A model generated the notes under the pieces. It was given only the letters and a program-made list of their open reading frames with translations, made no database searches and was not told the DNA's origin. Below, in pieces: positions 8,377-17,045 of a stretch of DNA of 64,000 bases. The stretch lies in assembly GCA_003674045.1 (NCBI GenBank), contig PENC01000005.1:310001-374000 (forward strand), given 5' to 3'. The translations under genes and the position numbers were made by a program. How positions within the stretch are numbered: position 1 is the first letter of the stretch; every line of letters starts with the position of its first letter. The DNA comes from Streptomyces griseocarneus. Lineage in GTDB: Bacteria > Actinomycetota > Actinomycetes > Streptomycetales > Streptomycetaceae.

Positions 8377-8982
8377 TCAGCGGTTGGCGATGACCTGCGT
8401 GATGCCGTTGATGATCTGCTGGACGGCCAGGGCGGAGAGCATCATGCCCGCGAGCCGCGTCACCAGCACCACACCGCCGTCCTTGATGACCCGGATGATC
8501 AGCAGCGAATAGCGCATCACCAGCCACAGCACGACGTGCATCGCCGCGATCGCCGCCCACACCGAGATCTGCGCGCTCACCGAGTCCGCGTGCTGCACCG
8601 CCAGGATCACGGAGACGATCGCACCCGGCCCCGCCAGCAGCGGCATGCCGAGCGGCACGAGCGCGACGTTGACGTCCTTGGTCTGGGTGGGCTCCTCGGA
8701 CTTCCCTGTCAGCAGGTCCAGCGCGATCAGCAGCAGGAGCAGACCGCCCGCGATCATCAGGGCGGGCGTGGTGATGTGCAGGTAGTCCAGGATCTGCTGG
8801 CCGCAGATGCCGAAGACCGTGATGACGCCGAACGCGACCGCCGCCGCCTGCCAGGCCATGCGGCGCTGGACCTTGGCCGGGCGGCCGGAGGTGAGCGCCA
8901 GGAAGATCGGTGTGATCCCCGGCGGGTCCATGATCACAAAAAGGGTGAGGAAGAGGGATCCGAAGACAGCGAAGTCGAACAC
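8377..8982 (-). CDS. MarC-family integral membrane protein
   Basis: 201 residues from GTG 8982, with AAGG eight bases upstream. Six hydrophobic segments are visible, starting FAVFGSLFLTLFVIMDPPG, the family signature with a conserved D-P-P/x-G turn after the first helix. Further segments include ALMIAGGLLLLLIALDLLTG and VALVPLGMPLLAGPGAIVSVI. MarC proteins are inner-membrane transporters of unclear substrate; the old multidrug-resistance link in E. coli was not upheld. An open frame runs further upstream but is Arg/Pro-rich and probably non-coding. No operon partner. Confidence 0.9.
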   Translation of the reverse strand: MFDFAVFGSLFLTLFVIMDPPGITPIFLALTSGRPAKVQRRMAWQAAAVAFGVITVFGICGQQILDYLHITTPALMIAGGLLLLLIALDLLTGKSEEPTQTKDVNVALVPLGMPLLAGPGAIVSVILAVQHADSVSAQISVWAAIAAMHVVLWLVMRYSLLIIRVIKDGGVVLVTRLAGMMLSALAVQQIINGITQVIANR

Positions 8983-9190
8983 AGTGAGCCTTGCGAGTGT
9001 GGTGCGAGCAGGAGCCTGGGTACGGCGGGGGGGAAGCGCCCTGCGCATGAGTGGGGGACAGTGCGGACGTACGGCGGGCGTACGGGCACGTGGCGGACGC
9101 GCGGCGCGCGCCCGAGGGCGTACGGGAGTACGGTCACGCGCGTACGGAAGGCACGCGCGCGGCCCGGAGGAACCGGGGTGTCGGGAAGGG

Positions 9191-10054
9191 TCAGCCGCCG
9201 GCGCCCGGGACGGGGAACGCGCCCGTCGCCCGGCGGGTGATCTCGCCGTAGATCTCCGGGTCGGTGGTGTACTCACCGAGCCGGCAGGTCTTGCGGCTGC
9301 CGTGGTAGTCGCTGGAACCGGTGGTCAGCAGGGACAGATCGGCGGCCAGGCCACGCAGCCGCGCACGGGTGGCGGGGTCGTGGTCCATGTGGTCGACCTC
9401 GACGCCGCCGAGACCGGCCGAGGCGAGCTCCGCTATCTGGCTCTCGGAGACGCAGGCGCCCCGCTTGAGCGCGAAGGGGTGCGCGAGGACGGTGACCCCG
9501 CCCGCCGCCTTGACCAGGCGTATCGCGTCGAAGGGGTCGAGCTCGTGCTTCTCGACGTAGGCGCGGCCGTCGCCGCCCAGCCACTCGGAGGTGAAGGCGT
9601 CGGAGACGGTGCCGACCACGCCGAGCTCGATCATGGCGCTGGCGATGTGCGGCCTGCCGACGGCGCCGCCCGCGGCGATCTCCAGGACGCGCTCCCAGGC
9701 GACGGGCACGCCCAGCTCGTTGAGCTTGGCCACCATGGCGCGGGCGCGGGGCACCCGGTCGTCGCGGACGAGCTCCCGCTCGCGGGCGAGCTCGGGCTCG
9801 TCGGGGTCGAAGAGGTAGGCCAGCATGTGGACGCTGAATCCGTCCGAGCCCCGGAAGCGGCACGAGAGCTCGGCGCCCGTGACCAGGGTGAGCCCGGCGG
9901 GCAGTGCGGCGATGGCCTCGGCGTGGCCGCCGACCCCGTCGTGATCCGTCAGCGCGACGACGTCCAGCCCGGCGGCGGCAGCGTTGCGCACCAGCTCGGC
10001 GGGGGTGTCCGTACCGTCGGACGCCGTGGAGTGGGTGTGCAGGTCGATGCGCAC
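9191..10054 (-). CDS. PHP-domain metal-dependent phosphoesterase
   Basis: 287 residues from GTG 10054 with GGAG seven bases upstream. The PHP domain opens with IDLHTHSTASDGTDTP (metal histidines), followed by ALTDHDGVGG, GAELSCRF, VTVLAHPF and SSDYHGS, giving the full set of His/Asp ligands for a trinuclear metal site. Family members include YciV/RnaAM-type 5'-3' exonucleases and AMP/pAp phosphatases; length and order fit that group. It is cytosolic and stands between marC and DUF6758 on the same strand. Exact substrate is inference. Confidence 0.9.
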   Translation of the reverse strand: MRIDLHTHSTASDGTDTPAELVRNAAAAGLDVVALTDHDGVGGHAEAIAALPAGLTLVTGAELSCRFRGSDGFSVHMLAYLFDPDEPELARERELVRDDRVPRARAMVAKLNELGVPVAWERVLEIAAGGAVGRPHIASAMIELGVVGTVSDAFTSEWLGGDGRAYVEKHELDPFDAIRLVKAAGGVTVLAHPFALKRGACVSESQIAELASAGLGGVEVDHMDHDPATRARLRGLAADLSLLTTGSSDYHGSRKTCRLGEYTTDPEIYGEITRRATGAFPVPGAGG

Positions 10055-10132
10055 GACACGGCTCCAGGGTTACGGGACGGACGGGTTGGACCGGATCAGG
10101 ATAACCGGCGTGCGGCAGGTATTGACCGGTTG

Positions 10133-10220
10133 CGCCTAGTGGGGTGCCTCATATGCTCGGTTCGCGGCTGCGGGTTGTGTGTGGTTGCTCGCGCAGTTCC
10201 CCGCGCCCCTATCGGGGCGC
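10133..10220 (+). repeat. Dispersed intergenic hairpin repeat, copy 3
   Basis: Left end gcgcctagtggggtg, exact core cgcgcagttccccgcgcccc, terminal hairpin to 10220. The hairpin holds the stop codon of the DUF6758 gene. Confidence 0.88.
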
Positions 10221-10862
10221 TCCTGGTGACAGCAAGCGCGGCGACAGCGCGCCGCACGGCAGAAGGTCCACCTCGGCTCCCGCCTCGCGCAGGTCCGTGA
10301 GGACCAGTTCGTCGTACATCAGGAGTCCCGAGCGCTCCGGCCAGACGACGGCCCACAGCCACAGCCCGCGTGCCTCGCCGGCGAAGACGGCCCGGTCCTC
10401 GGGCGCGCCGTCGACGTGCCAGAGGGGGGTCGGGCGGCCCGCGGCGTGGACCTTGGCGTGGGGTGAGCGGTCGACGGAGATATAGGGGCCGGGGTCGGGA
10501 CCGTCGACACCCGCGTAGCGCGCGCCGAGGCCGACGCCGAGCTCCTCCGCGACGAGGAGCAGTTCACCGGGGCCGCCGAGCGGGCTCGGTCCCGAGCAGG
10601 CGACGGCGGTGGCCCGGCCGCCGCTGCGGTCGTCACCCGCGCACACCACCCCCGTGAAGAGCCAGCCGACGGGCAGCGGCCAGGGCATCCACACCGGCAC
10701 CTGGGCCCGGCCGACGGCGACGGCCAGCGCCTCGACGCTCGGCGGGACGACCGGCTGCAGGGGGTGCACCGAGCCGTGCGCGGAGCACTGCCAGGAGTCG
10801 GCGAAGAGACCGGGCGCGCGCACCCGGCCTCCGCACTTCGGGCAACTGGGTTCGCCCCTCAT
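10209..10862 (-). CDS. DUF6758 family protein with N-terminal zinc ribbon
   Basis: 217 residues from ATG 10862 (TTG 10871 is an alternative nearer to GGAGG). It starts MRGEPSCPKCGGRVRAPG with a CxxC pair and a further Cys about 20 residues on (SWQCSAHG), so a small zinc-binding knuckle is likely. The body is rich in Gly/Pro with VWMPWPLPVGW and LGGPGELLLVAEELG, the pattern I recall for the Streptomyces family DUF6758. Function is unknown. The final residues GAPR and the TAG stop lie inside the repeat hairpin. Confidence 0.8.
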   Translation of the reverse strand: MRGEPSCPKCGGRVRAPGLFADSWQCSAHGSVHPLQPVVPPSVEALAVAVGRAQVPVWMPWPLPVGWLFTGVVCAGDDRSGGRATAVACSGPSPLGGPGELLLVAEELGVGLGARYAGVDGPDPGPYISVDRSPHAKVHAAGRPTPLWHVDGAPEDRAVFAGEARGLWLWAVVWPERSGLLMYDELVLTDLREAGAEVDLLPCGALSPRLLSPGAPR

Positions 10863-10936
10863 AAAGCCCAACGGTCCTCCGAGCCCGCCGTCGCGTCAAG
10901 GACGATCACCCGTCCGGACTCCGGCGGCGCGGAGCG

Positions 10937-11521
10937 TCACCCCAGAGGCACCCCTGACCTCAGGGGATCACGCAGATCGGTGCCATTGGCCAGCCATCTC
11001 TCCTCCAGCGCGGCCGCTCCGTGGACGCGCTTCCAGGCGGCCTCGTTCGGCGTCATCGGCAGCAGCGGGAGGAAGCGGACAGGGTCCATGGGCTCGTCCA
11101 GCTCCAAGTCCTCGACCAGCCCGCCGGACTCCGCGACCAGGACGGAGGTGAAGGACGCGCCCGGCCACAGCGGCCCGCCCGTGTCCAGCGAGGCGCCGGG
11201 CGCCACGATCAGCCCCTCCACCTGCGGGGACGCGGCGAGCACGGCCAGCGGGCGAAGCACCTTGTCCGTCTCGGCGCGGCCGTAGCGCACGGAGAGGACG
11301 AGCTCGGCGCGCGGCCCGCGCAGCGGGTCGGCGACGACCGCGGTGGGGTCGGCCATCGGCTGGGCGGACATGCCGAGGGTCGCGTAGCGGACGACGTCCC
11401 CCTCGATGAAACGGAGAACCTCGATCCGGTCGGTGCCGAGGAAGGTGACCGCGGCACGCGCGTCCGGTTCGCCCAGGGCTGTCCGCAGCCGGGCCTCGAC
11501 CAGTGCGAGAACGTCTGACAT
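10937..11521 (-). CDS. Suppressor-of-fused (SUFU) domain protein
   Basis: 194 residues from ATG 11521. The sequence fits the bacterial SUFU-like family: DRIEVLRFIEGDVVRYATLGMSAQ early, AELVLSVRYG in the middle, and LPLLPMTPNEAAWKR near the end, with no signal peptide or catalytic motif. In bacteria these proteins are often immunity-like or of unknown function; nothing here shows a toxin partner. It lies 74 bases upstream of DUF6758 on the same strand, so the two may be co-transcribed. Confidence 0.8.
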   Translation of the reverse strand: MSDVLALVEARLRTALGEPDARAAVTFLGTDRIEVLRFIEGDVVRYATLGMSAQPMADPTAVVADPLRGPRAELVLSVRYGRAETDKVLRPLAVLAASPQVEGLIVAPGASLDTGGPLWPGASFTSVLVAESGGLVEDLELDEPMDPVRFLPLLPMTPNEAAWKRVHGAAALEERWLANGTDLRDPLRSGVPLG

Positions 11522-11986
11522 GCAGTGAGCATAGAACGCGTATCGAACGGGCAAAGGAGGGTATTGACGGGCTCAGTGGCTGCTAGCCTTGACCCCTGGT
11601 CAGGGCAGTTGTGTTCGTCCCTCAGCGGGGACCGGCCGGAGGAGGTGGGGCTGCGTGGATCCCAGTCGACCGTGCAGTACCGGCAGTTCTCCCGTCATCT
11701 CGCTGCAGACGCGCCCCTTGTGAACTAAAACCTTCCTCGCCGGCCCTTCGCCGGTGTTGTCCCGGAAGACCTCTGCGCCCGCAGCACCGACGGAAGAGCG
11801 CCTTCGCCCCGCTTTGTTTCCGTGTTCTCTGCGTTGTTCTTGCGCACTGCCGCCAGTCCCCGCGCATTGCGCGAAGCACCGTCCGATGTGCGGATGTGAT
11901 TCCCCCGACTCCGGGCCACGTCCTCGTTCCGGACAGCGTTGCGCCCCCTCGCCGTGACTTGCGGCCGGCCCGTGAAGGAGCCTGCC
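11522..11986. other. 465-base region upstream of corA
   Basis: No protein gene is convincing. A 67-codon frame at 11525-11728 lacks a good start and family. The sequence contains some complementary blocks (gccggcccttcgccggt at 11738-11754) and could be a long corA leader. I see no recognised magnesium riboswitch motif. Confidence 0.4.
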
Positions 11987-13093
11987 ATGTCGATGATCCA
12001 CGGTCTGCGTGCCGTCGTCCGTCCCCTGCGTCCGCGCGGGGGCGTGCCGTACGAGTACGACACCACCCGCGACCCCTCGACCAGCAGTGCCGTGGTGGAC
12101 TGCGCCATCTACCGCGACGGCAAGCGCTGCAGCGAGCAGGTCAGCCCGGCGGAGGCCATGCGGCGGGTACGGTCCGAGGGCGGCTTCGCGTGGATCGGGC
12201 TGCACGAGCCGACGGAGCGTGAGTTCTCCGGCATCGCCCAGGAGTTCGGCCTGCACCCGCTGGCCGTGGAGGACGCGGTCCACGCCCACCAGCGGCCCAA
12301 GCTGGAGCGTTACGACGACACCCTGTTCACCGTCTTCAAGACCATCCACTATGTCGAGCACGTCGAGCTGACGGCCACCAGCGAGGTCGTGGAGACCGGC
12401 GAGGTGATGTGCTTCACCGGCCCGGACTTCATCATCACCGTCCGGCACGGCGGCCAGGGCTCGCTGCGCGCCCTGCGGCACCGGCTCCAGGACGACCCGG
12501 AGCTGCTGGCCAAGGGCCCGTCCGCGGTGCTGCACGCCATCGCCGACCAGGTCGTCGACGGTTACATCGCGGTCGCCGACGCCGTGCAGGACGACATCGA
12601 CGAGGTCGAGATCGACGTCTTCTCCGCCCCGAGCAAGGGCTCCTCGCGCGGCGGCGACGCGGGCCGGATCTACCAGCTCAAGCGCGAGGTGCTGGAGTTC
12701 AAGCGGGCGGTCACCCCGCTGATGCGGCCGATGCAGCAGCTCAGCGAGCGGCCGATGCGGCTGGTCGACCCGGACATCCAGAAGTACTTCCGCGACGTCG
12801 CCGACCACCTCGCGCGCGTGCACGAGCAGGTCGTCTCCTTCGACGACCTCCTCAACTCGATCCTCCAGGCCAACCTGGCGCAGGCGTCGGTCGCGCAGAA
12901 CGAGGACATGCGCAAGATCACTTCCTGGGCGGCGATCTTCGCGGTGCCGACGATGATCGCGGGCATCTACGGCATGAACTTCAAGTACATGCCGGAGCTC
13001 AAGTGGAAGTACGGCTACCCGACGGTCATGCTCATCACGGTCGTCATCTGCGTGGCGATCCACCGGGGCTTCAAGCGCAACGGTTGGCTCTGA
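11987..13093 (+). CDS. corA: CorA-family magnesium/cobalt transporter
   Basis: A homopentameric inner-membrane channel for Mg2+ (also Co2+/Ni2+). 368 residues from ATG 11987, with AAGGAG at 11975-11980. A large cytosolic N-domain is followed by a long helix (ILQANLAQASVAQNEDMRKITSW) and two transmembrane segments near the C-terminus. The first ends with the selectivity motif YGMNF near residue 325 and the second is PTVMLITVVICVAIHRGF, leaving a basic KRNGWL end as is typical. It is 20-50 residues longer than classic CorA owing to an N-terminal extension. The mycobacterial equivalent (Rv1239c) is in the same conserved region. Confidence 0.93.
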   Translation: MSMIHGLRAVVRPLRPRGGVPYEYDTTRDPSTSSAVVDCAIYRDGKRCSEQVSPAEAMRRVRSEGGFAWIGLHEPTEREFSGIAQEFGLHPLAVEDAVHAHQRPKLERYDDTLFTVFKTIHYVEHVELTATSEVVETGEVMCFTGPDFIITVRHGGQGSLRALRHRLQDDPELLAKGPSAVLHAIADQVVDGYIAVADAVQDDIDEVEIDVFSAPSKGSSRGGDAGRIYQLKREVLEFKRAVTPLMRPMQQLSERPMRLVDPDIQKYFRDVADHLARVHEQVVSFDDLLNSILQANLAQASVAQNEDMRKITSWAAIFAVPTMIAGIYGMNFKYMPELKWKYGYPTVMLITVVICVAIHRGFKRNGWL

Positions 13094-13106
13094 CCACTGC
13101 GCTATC

Positions 13107-13192
13107 GCGCCCCGTAAGGGGCGCGGGGCGGTTGCATGGTGCGGCTCCGCCGCGTGGGCGCGACAAGCCCCCACCGGGCCCGCAGACGAATA
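13107..13192 (-). repeat. Dispersed intergenic repeat, variant copy 4
   Basis: Begins with hairpin gcgccccgtaaggggcgc (13107-13124), then the same alternative middle block as copy 2 (gtgcggctccgccgcgtg) in inverted orientation, then gcgacaagcccccaccgg. It ends two bases before the EamA gene stop and may terminate both convergent genes. Confidence 0.75.
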
Positions 13193-13193
13193 A

Positions 13194-14132
13194 TCAACGG
13201 CGATCGGCCCGAATGACAAGCGCAAGCCCCAACAAAATCACCGCAAGCGCGGGATAAGCCGCCACCGGCGGCAACTGCCCCAGCCAGAGCGCAGCGATCA
13301 GCGCAGCGCCCGGCGTCTCGAGCAGGATGGCCGTCGAGGTCACCGACGGCCCGAGCCCCTTCACCACGCGGTTGATCAGCGAGTGCCCGAGCAGTTGGGC
13401 CGTCACGGTCAGCAGGGCCAGCTTCAGCCACGTACCGCCGTCGTACCCGGCCAGCGGCGCACCGGCCGCCAGGCAGACGACGAGCAGCAGCACCGCGGTC
13501 GTCAGATAGAGGACATAGGTGTACGCGACGGTGCCCACCGTCCGCCGTACCTCGGCGCCCAGCAGGACGTACCCGGCCGCCGCGATACCGCCCGCCAGCG
13601 CGAGCGCGTCCCCGGCCAGGGCGCGCGCGGAGACCGCGAAGTCGACGCCGGTCAGGATCAGCACGCCGAGGACGGCGAGCCCCGTGCCCGCCCACACGAG
13701 CCGCGCCGGGCGATGGCCGCGCAGCCGCAGCAGCAGTGTCGTCCAGACCGGGGTCGTGGTGACCAGCGCCGTCGAGGAGGCCACCGAGGTCATCCGCAGG
13801 CTCGGCATCCACACCGCGAAGTGCAGCGCGAGCAGCGCGCCCGCGGCGACGGACAGCAGCAGGGCCCGGCGCCCCATGCCGCGCAGCTCGGCCCGGTGCC
13901 GGAAAAGGGCGACCGGGGTGAGGGCCCCGACCGCCATGGCGTTACGCCAGAAGGCGATGGCGAAGGCGGGCGCGGCGATGGTCGCGATGAGCGGGGCGGA
14001 GAGGGATATGCCCGCGATGGCGACGGCGAGCAGCGCGATGTCCACCCGGACGGCGTGGCCGCCCGTTACCGGGCTCCGGTCGGTGGCCGAAGTGGCGGAA
14101 CGGGTACGGGAGGCGGTCCGGGCAGTCGTCAC
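13194..14132 (-). CDS. EamA/DMT-superfamily transporter
   Basis: 312 residues from GTG 14132; the ribosome site (GGACGG) is weak. Ten hydrophobic helices in two EamA repeats are visible, beginning VDIALLAVAIAGISLSAPLIA and FAIAFWRNAMAVGALTPVAL, and the second repeat starts ALAGGIAAAGYVLLGAEVRR. It ends with ALWLGQLPPVAAYPALAVILLGLALVI and a basic tail. Such proteins export metabolites, amino acids or drugs; the substrate is unknown. It is divergent from the next gene with only 31 bases between starts, so the promoters overlap or are leaderless. Confidence 0.88.
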   Translation of the reverse strand: MTTARTASRTRSATSATDRSPVTGGHAVRVDIALLAVAIAGISLSAPLIATIAAPAFAIAFWRNAMAVGALTPVALFRHRAELRGMGRRALLLSVAAGALLALHFAVWMPSLRMTSVASSTALVTTTPVWTTLLLRLRGHRPARLVWAGTGLAVLGVLILTGVDFAVSARALAGDALALAGGIAAAGYVLLGAEVRRTVGTVAYTYVLYLTTAVLLLVVCLAAGAPLAGYDGGTWLKLALLTVTAQLLGHSLINRVVKGLGPSVTSTAILLETPGAALIAALWLGQLPPVAAYPALAVILLGLALVIRADRR

Positions 14133-14163
14133 CCGTCCAGCGTAGGCCGCATAAGGTAGCCGT

Positions 14164-14673
14164 ATGACGCTGAAGCTGGCACTGATTGAAGAGGCCACCA
14201 AGAAATCCGGCCTCATCTGGGTGCAGGGCCCGTCGGGTCCGAGCCGGGCGCTGTGGCACGTGTGGCACGAGGGTGCCGCCCATCTCGTCGGCGGGCCCGG
14301 CGAGCAGCCCCTCGACGCCCTCGGTCTCGAGGACGGCGGCCACGCGACCGTGACGGTGCGCAGCAAGGACAAGGGCGGCCGCCTGGTGACCTGGCCCGCG
14401 CGCGTCAGCGAGCTCGCGGCGCGCGGCGAGGAGTGGACGGCCGCCGTCGCCGAACTCAAAGGCAAGCGGCTCAACGCGACCGACGCCGACGCGATCGAGG
14501 AGCGGTGGGCGCGGGAGTGTCACGTCTTCCGGCTGACGCCCACGGGAGCGACGGTGTCGCTCCCGGACGACTCGCTTGCGGCGCGGCCGCTCGTTTCGCC
14601 TGCGACTACGCGTCGCGCGATGCCGGCGGCGTTGCCGCGCTTGCTGCGCAAGGGCCGGCGTCGCGCCGGCTGA
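14164..14673 (+). CDS. Conserved Streptomyces protein, unknown function
   Basis: 169 residues from ATG 14164, beginning MTLKLALIEEATKKSGLIWV. A compact beta-rich N-terminal part (ALWHVWHEGAAHLVGG, HATVTVRSKDKGGRLVTW) could be a split-barrel fold like flavin-binding oxidases, though I see no cofactor motif. The last 30 residues are Arg/Pro-rich and probably disordered. It is presumably cytosolic. I recognise it as conserved in Streptomyces but not by function. The start is certain to within one codon because the divergent gene begins 31 bases away. Confidence 0.7.
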   Translation: MTLKLALIEEATKKSGLIWVQGPSGPSRALWHVWHEGAAHLVGGPGEQPLDALGLEDGGHATVTVRSKDKGGRLVTWPARVSELAARGEEWTAAVAELKGKRLNATDADAIEERWARECHVFRLTPTGATVSLPDDSLAARPLVSPATTRRAMPAALPRLLRKGRRRAG

Positions 14674-14674
14674 T

Positions 14675-14768
14675 ACGCCTACCGGGGTGCGTCTTGCGCT
14701 GCGCGCGCGGCTGCGGGTGCGTGGGGGCCGGTCGCGCAGTTCCCCGCGCCCCTGACGGGGCGCGCCCG
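14675..14768 (+). repeat. Dispersed intergenic hairpin repeat, copy 5
   Basis: Full-length element: left end acgcctaccggggtgcgtc, exact core and terminal hairpin cccctgacgggg. It fills the space between two convergent genes and stops one base before the lipoprotein stop codon. Confidence 0.88.
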
Positions 14769-14769
14769 C

Positions 14770-15564
14770 TCAGCCGTTGCTCGGGAGGGCCGCTCCCGTT
14801 CCCGTTGACGGGATTTGTTTGCCATAGTCCACTATGTCGCCCTTCGCGGGGGCCGAGAGAGCGAAGTCCTGGCCCCAGTCGGTCAGTTCGAGTTGACCCG
14901 CGCCGCCCGCCCGCTGCACCCGCACGGGATAGGGCGTACCTGTCAGGGAGACGTCGAGAGTGCCGCCGCTGCCGCCTCCGCCGGTGACGCGGATGGTGCG
15001 GACGCCGCCCACCGTCGCGTGGTCGCCGCGGGCGAGCTTGCCGTGCAGGCCGAGGAGGCCGTCGAGCAGTACGTTCTTGTCGGTGAAGCCCTTGAACTGC
15101 TGATAGGCGGGGTCGGCCGAGGGCACCTTCACATACTTCTTCTCCAGCTTCTCCGCGGCAGCAGCACCGTTTCCCCCCTTGTCCCCGCCCTTGCCGCCTC
15201 CGGTCTTCCCGTCGTCGCTGCCGTGCGCCCAGAACGCCGCGGGCGCCTTGACGTACAGCTCGTCACCCACGCGCAGCAGTTCGAAGGCGCTCGCGTCCGA
15301 GGAGACCCGTCCCGTCCCGCCGTCCTTCTTCAGCCGCATATCGATCTTGTAGGTGCGGCCCTGGCTGACGACGCTGCCGGAGAGATGGACGGTGTCCGCG
15401 CTCCGGGCGGCCGTGCGCGCCTTGTCCTGGATCTTCGCGGGGTCGAGCTTGCCCACGCCGTTGGTGCCCGCGTCGGGGTCGCCGCCCCCGCTGCCGCAGG
15501 CCGTCAGCGCGGCGGACAGGCCCACGCAGAGCGTCGCGACAACGGCTGCCTTCCGGGTTCGCAC
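14770..15564 (-). CDS. Secreted lipoprotein, LppX/LprG-like
   Basis: 264 residues from GTG 15564, with AGGAGG about 11 bases upstream. The signal peptide MRTRKAAVVATLCVGLSAALTACGS carries the lipobox LTAC, so the mature protein is lipid-anchored on Cys23 outside the membrane. The mature part contains TVHLSGSVVSQGRTYKIDMRL and TPYPVRVQRAGG, a pattern of the LolA/LppX_LprAFG-type half-barrel that binds lipid or glycolipid. A Gly/Lys-rich linker near residues 115-135 is unusual. The lipid ligand is inference. Confidence 0.75.
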   Translation of the reverse strand: MRTRKAAVVATLCVGLSAALTACGSGGGDPDAGTNGVGKLDPAKIQDKARTAARSADTVHLSGSVVSQGRTYKIDMRLKKDGGTGRVSSDASAFELLRVGDELYVKAPAAFWAHGSDDGKTGGGKGGDKGGNGAAAAEKLEKKYVKVPSADPAYQQFKGFTDKNVLLDGLLGLHGKLARGDHATVGGVRTIRVTGGGGSGGTLDVSLTGTPYPVRVQRAGGAGQLELTDWGQDFALSAPAKGDIVDYGKQIPSTGTGAALPSNG

Positions 15565-15749
15565 GTCTCCTCATGCCTCCTGTCAGCGGTGGAGAACCGC
15601 AGCGTACCCGGGTGCCCCGGGAGCGGAGGCGGGCAGTCCGTACGGCCCCCTCTCCCGCGCCAGGAGGAAGCCGGTCACGTTAGCCTGAACCGGACATCGC
15701 CCCTTCGTGACCCGGCGGAAGCCGGACCCGGCAGAAGGAGGTCGCGGCC

Positions 15750-17045
15750 ATGGCAGCGGGCGTCCACCGGGTGTTCGTGTCGCACCTCTCCGGCGTGGCC
15801 GTCTTCGACCCGAACGGCGACCAGGTGGGCCGGGTGCAGGACGTCGTCGCGATGCTGCGCGTCGGCGGCCGTCCGCCGCGCGTGCTGGGGCTGGTCGTGG
15901 AGGTCGTCAGCCGGCGCCGGATCTTCCTGCCCATGACCCGGGTGACGGGCGTGGAGTCCGGCCAGGTCATCACCACCGGCGTGATCAACATGCGGCGCTT
16001 CGAGCAGCGGGCCACCGAGACGCTGGTCCTCGGCGAGCTGCTCGACCGCCGGGTGCGGATGGTCGACGGGGGCGAGGAGGCCACCGTCCTCGACGTGGCG
16101 ATCACCCAGCTGCCCGCCCGCCGCGACTGGGAGATCGACAAGGTCTTCGTACGGCGGGGCAAGGGCGGGGCGCTGCGCCGCAGGGCCGAGACGCTCACCG
16201 TCGAGTGGTCCGCGGTCACCGGCTTCTCGCTGGAGGAGCACGGGCAGGGCGCGGAGAACCTGCTGGCCACCTTCGAGCGGCTGCGCCCCGCCGACCTCGC
16301 CAATGTCCTGCACCACCTGTCGCCGAAACGGCGCGCCGAGGTCGCCGCCGCCCTGGACGACGACCGGCTCGCGGACGTCCTGGAGGAACTGCCGGAGGAC
16401 GACCAGATCGAGATCCTCGGCAAGCTCCAGGAGGAGCGGGCCGCCGACGTCCTGGAGGCCATGGACCCGGACGACGCGGCCGACCTGCTGTCGGAGCTGC
16501 CGGAGGACGACATGGAGCGGCTGCTCACGCTGATGGAGCCCGCCGACGCGGCCGACGTGCGGCGGCTGCTGGCGTACGAGGACCGGACGGCGGGCGGCCT
16601 GATGACCACGGAGCCGATCGTGCTCCGCCCGGACGCCACGGTCGCCGACGCCCTCGCCCGGGTCCGCAACCCCGACCTTTCCCCCGCGCTGGCCGCCCAG
16701 GTCTATGTGTGCCGTCCGCCGGACGAGACCCCGACCGGGAAGTACCTGGGTACGGTGCACTTCCAGCGGCTGCTGCGGGACCCGCCGTTCACCCTGGTCG
16801 GCTCGATCGTCGACACCGACCTGCGGCCGCTGCCGCCGGACACCCCGCTGCCCGCCGTCACCAGCTACCTGGCGACGTACAACATGGTCGCCGCGCCCGT
16901 CGTCGACGAGAGCGGCTCGCTGCTGGGCGCGGTGACCGTCGACGACGTCCTGGACCACCTGCTGCCGGACGACTGGCGGGAGACCGAGCTGCACTCCGGT
17001 GCGCTGGGCATGAGCGACCTGCCGGAGGCCTCCCATGGGCACTGA
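15750..17045 (+). CDS. MgtE N-domain and CBS protein lacking a transporter domain
   Basis: 431 residues from ATG 15750 with AAGGAGG at about 15735-15741. Order of parts: an N-terminal PRC-barrel-like region (FVSHLSGVAVFDPNGDQVGRVQDVV), a second barrel-like region to about residue 160, an MgtE intracellular N-domain (FERLRPADLANVLHHLSPKRR... LPEDD... MDPDDAADLLSELPEDD), and a CBS pair (MTTEPIVLRPDATVADAL and PLPPDTPLPAVTSYLATYN). The membrane part of MgtE is absent, so it cannot be a channel itself and probably senses Mg2+ or nucleotides. It overlaps the next gene by 11 bases. Confidence 0.87.
   Translation: MAAGVHRVFVSHLSGVAVFDPNGDQVGRVQDVVAMLRVGGRPPRVLGLVVEVVSRRRIFLPMTRVTGVESGQVITTGVINMRRFEQRATETLVLGELLDRRVRMVDGGEEATVLDVAITQLPARRDWEIDKVFVRRGKGGALRRRAETLTVEWSAVTGFSLEEHGQGAENLLATFERLRPADLANVLHHLSPKRRAEVAAALDDDRLADVLEELPEDDQIEILGKLQEERAADVLEAMDPDDAADLLSELPEDDMERLLTLMEPADAADVRRLLAYEDRTAGGLMTTEPIVLRPDATVADALARVRNPDLSPALAAQVYVCRPPDETPTGKYLGTVHFQRLLRDPPFTLVGSIVDTDLRPLPPDTPLPAVTSYLATYNMVAAPVVDESGSLLGAVTVDDVLDHLLPDDWRETELHSGALGMSDLPEASHGH

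Noticed and set aside
11564..11589. TTGACG and TAGCCT as a promoter pair
   Set aside because: The spacer is only 14 bases, too short for a sigma-70 type promoter.
11525..11728. 67-residue frame upstream of corA
   Set aside because: No good start signal and the amino-acid pattern is not distinctive.
15565..15749. Riboswitch in front of the MgtE-N gene
   Set aside because: The space is short and shows no conserved M-box features.
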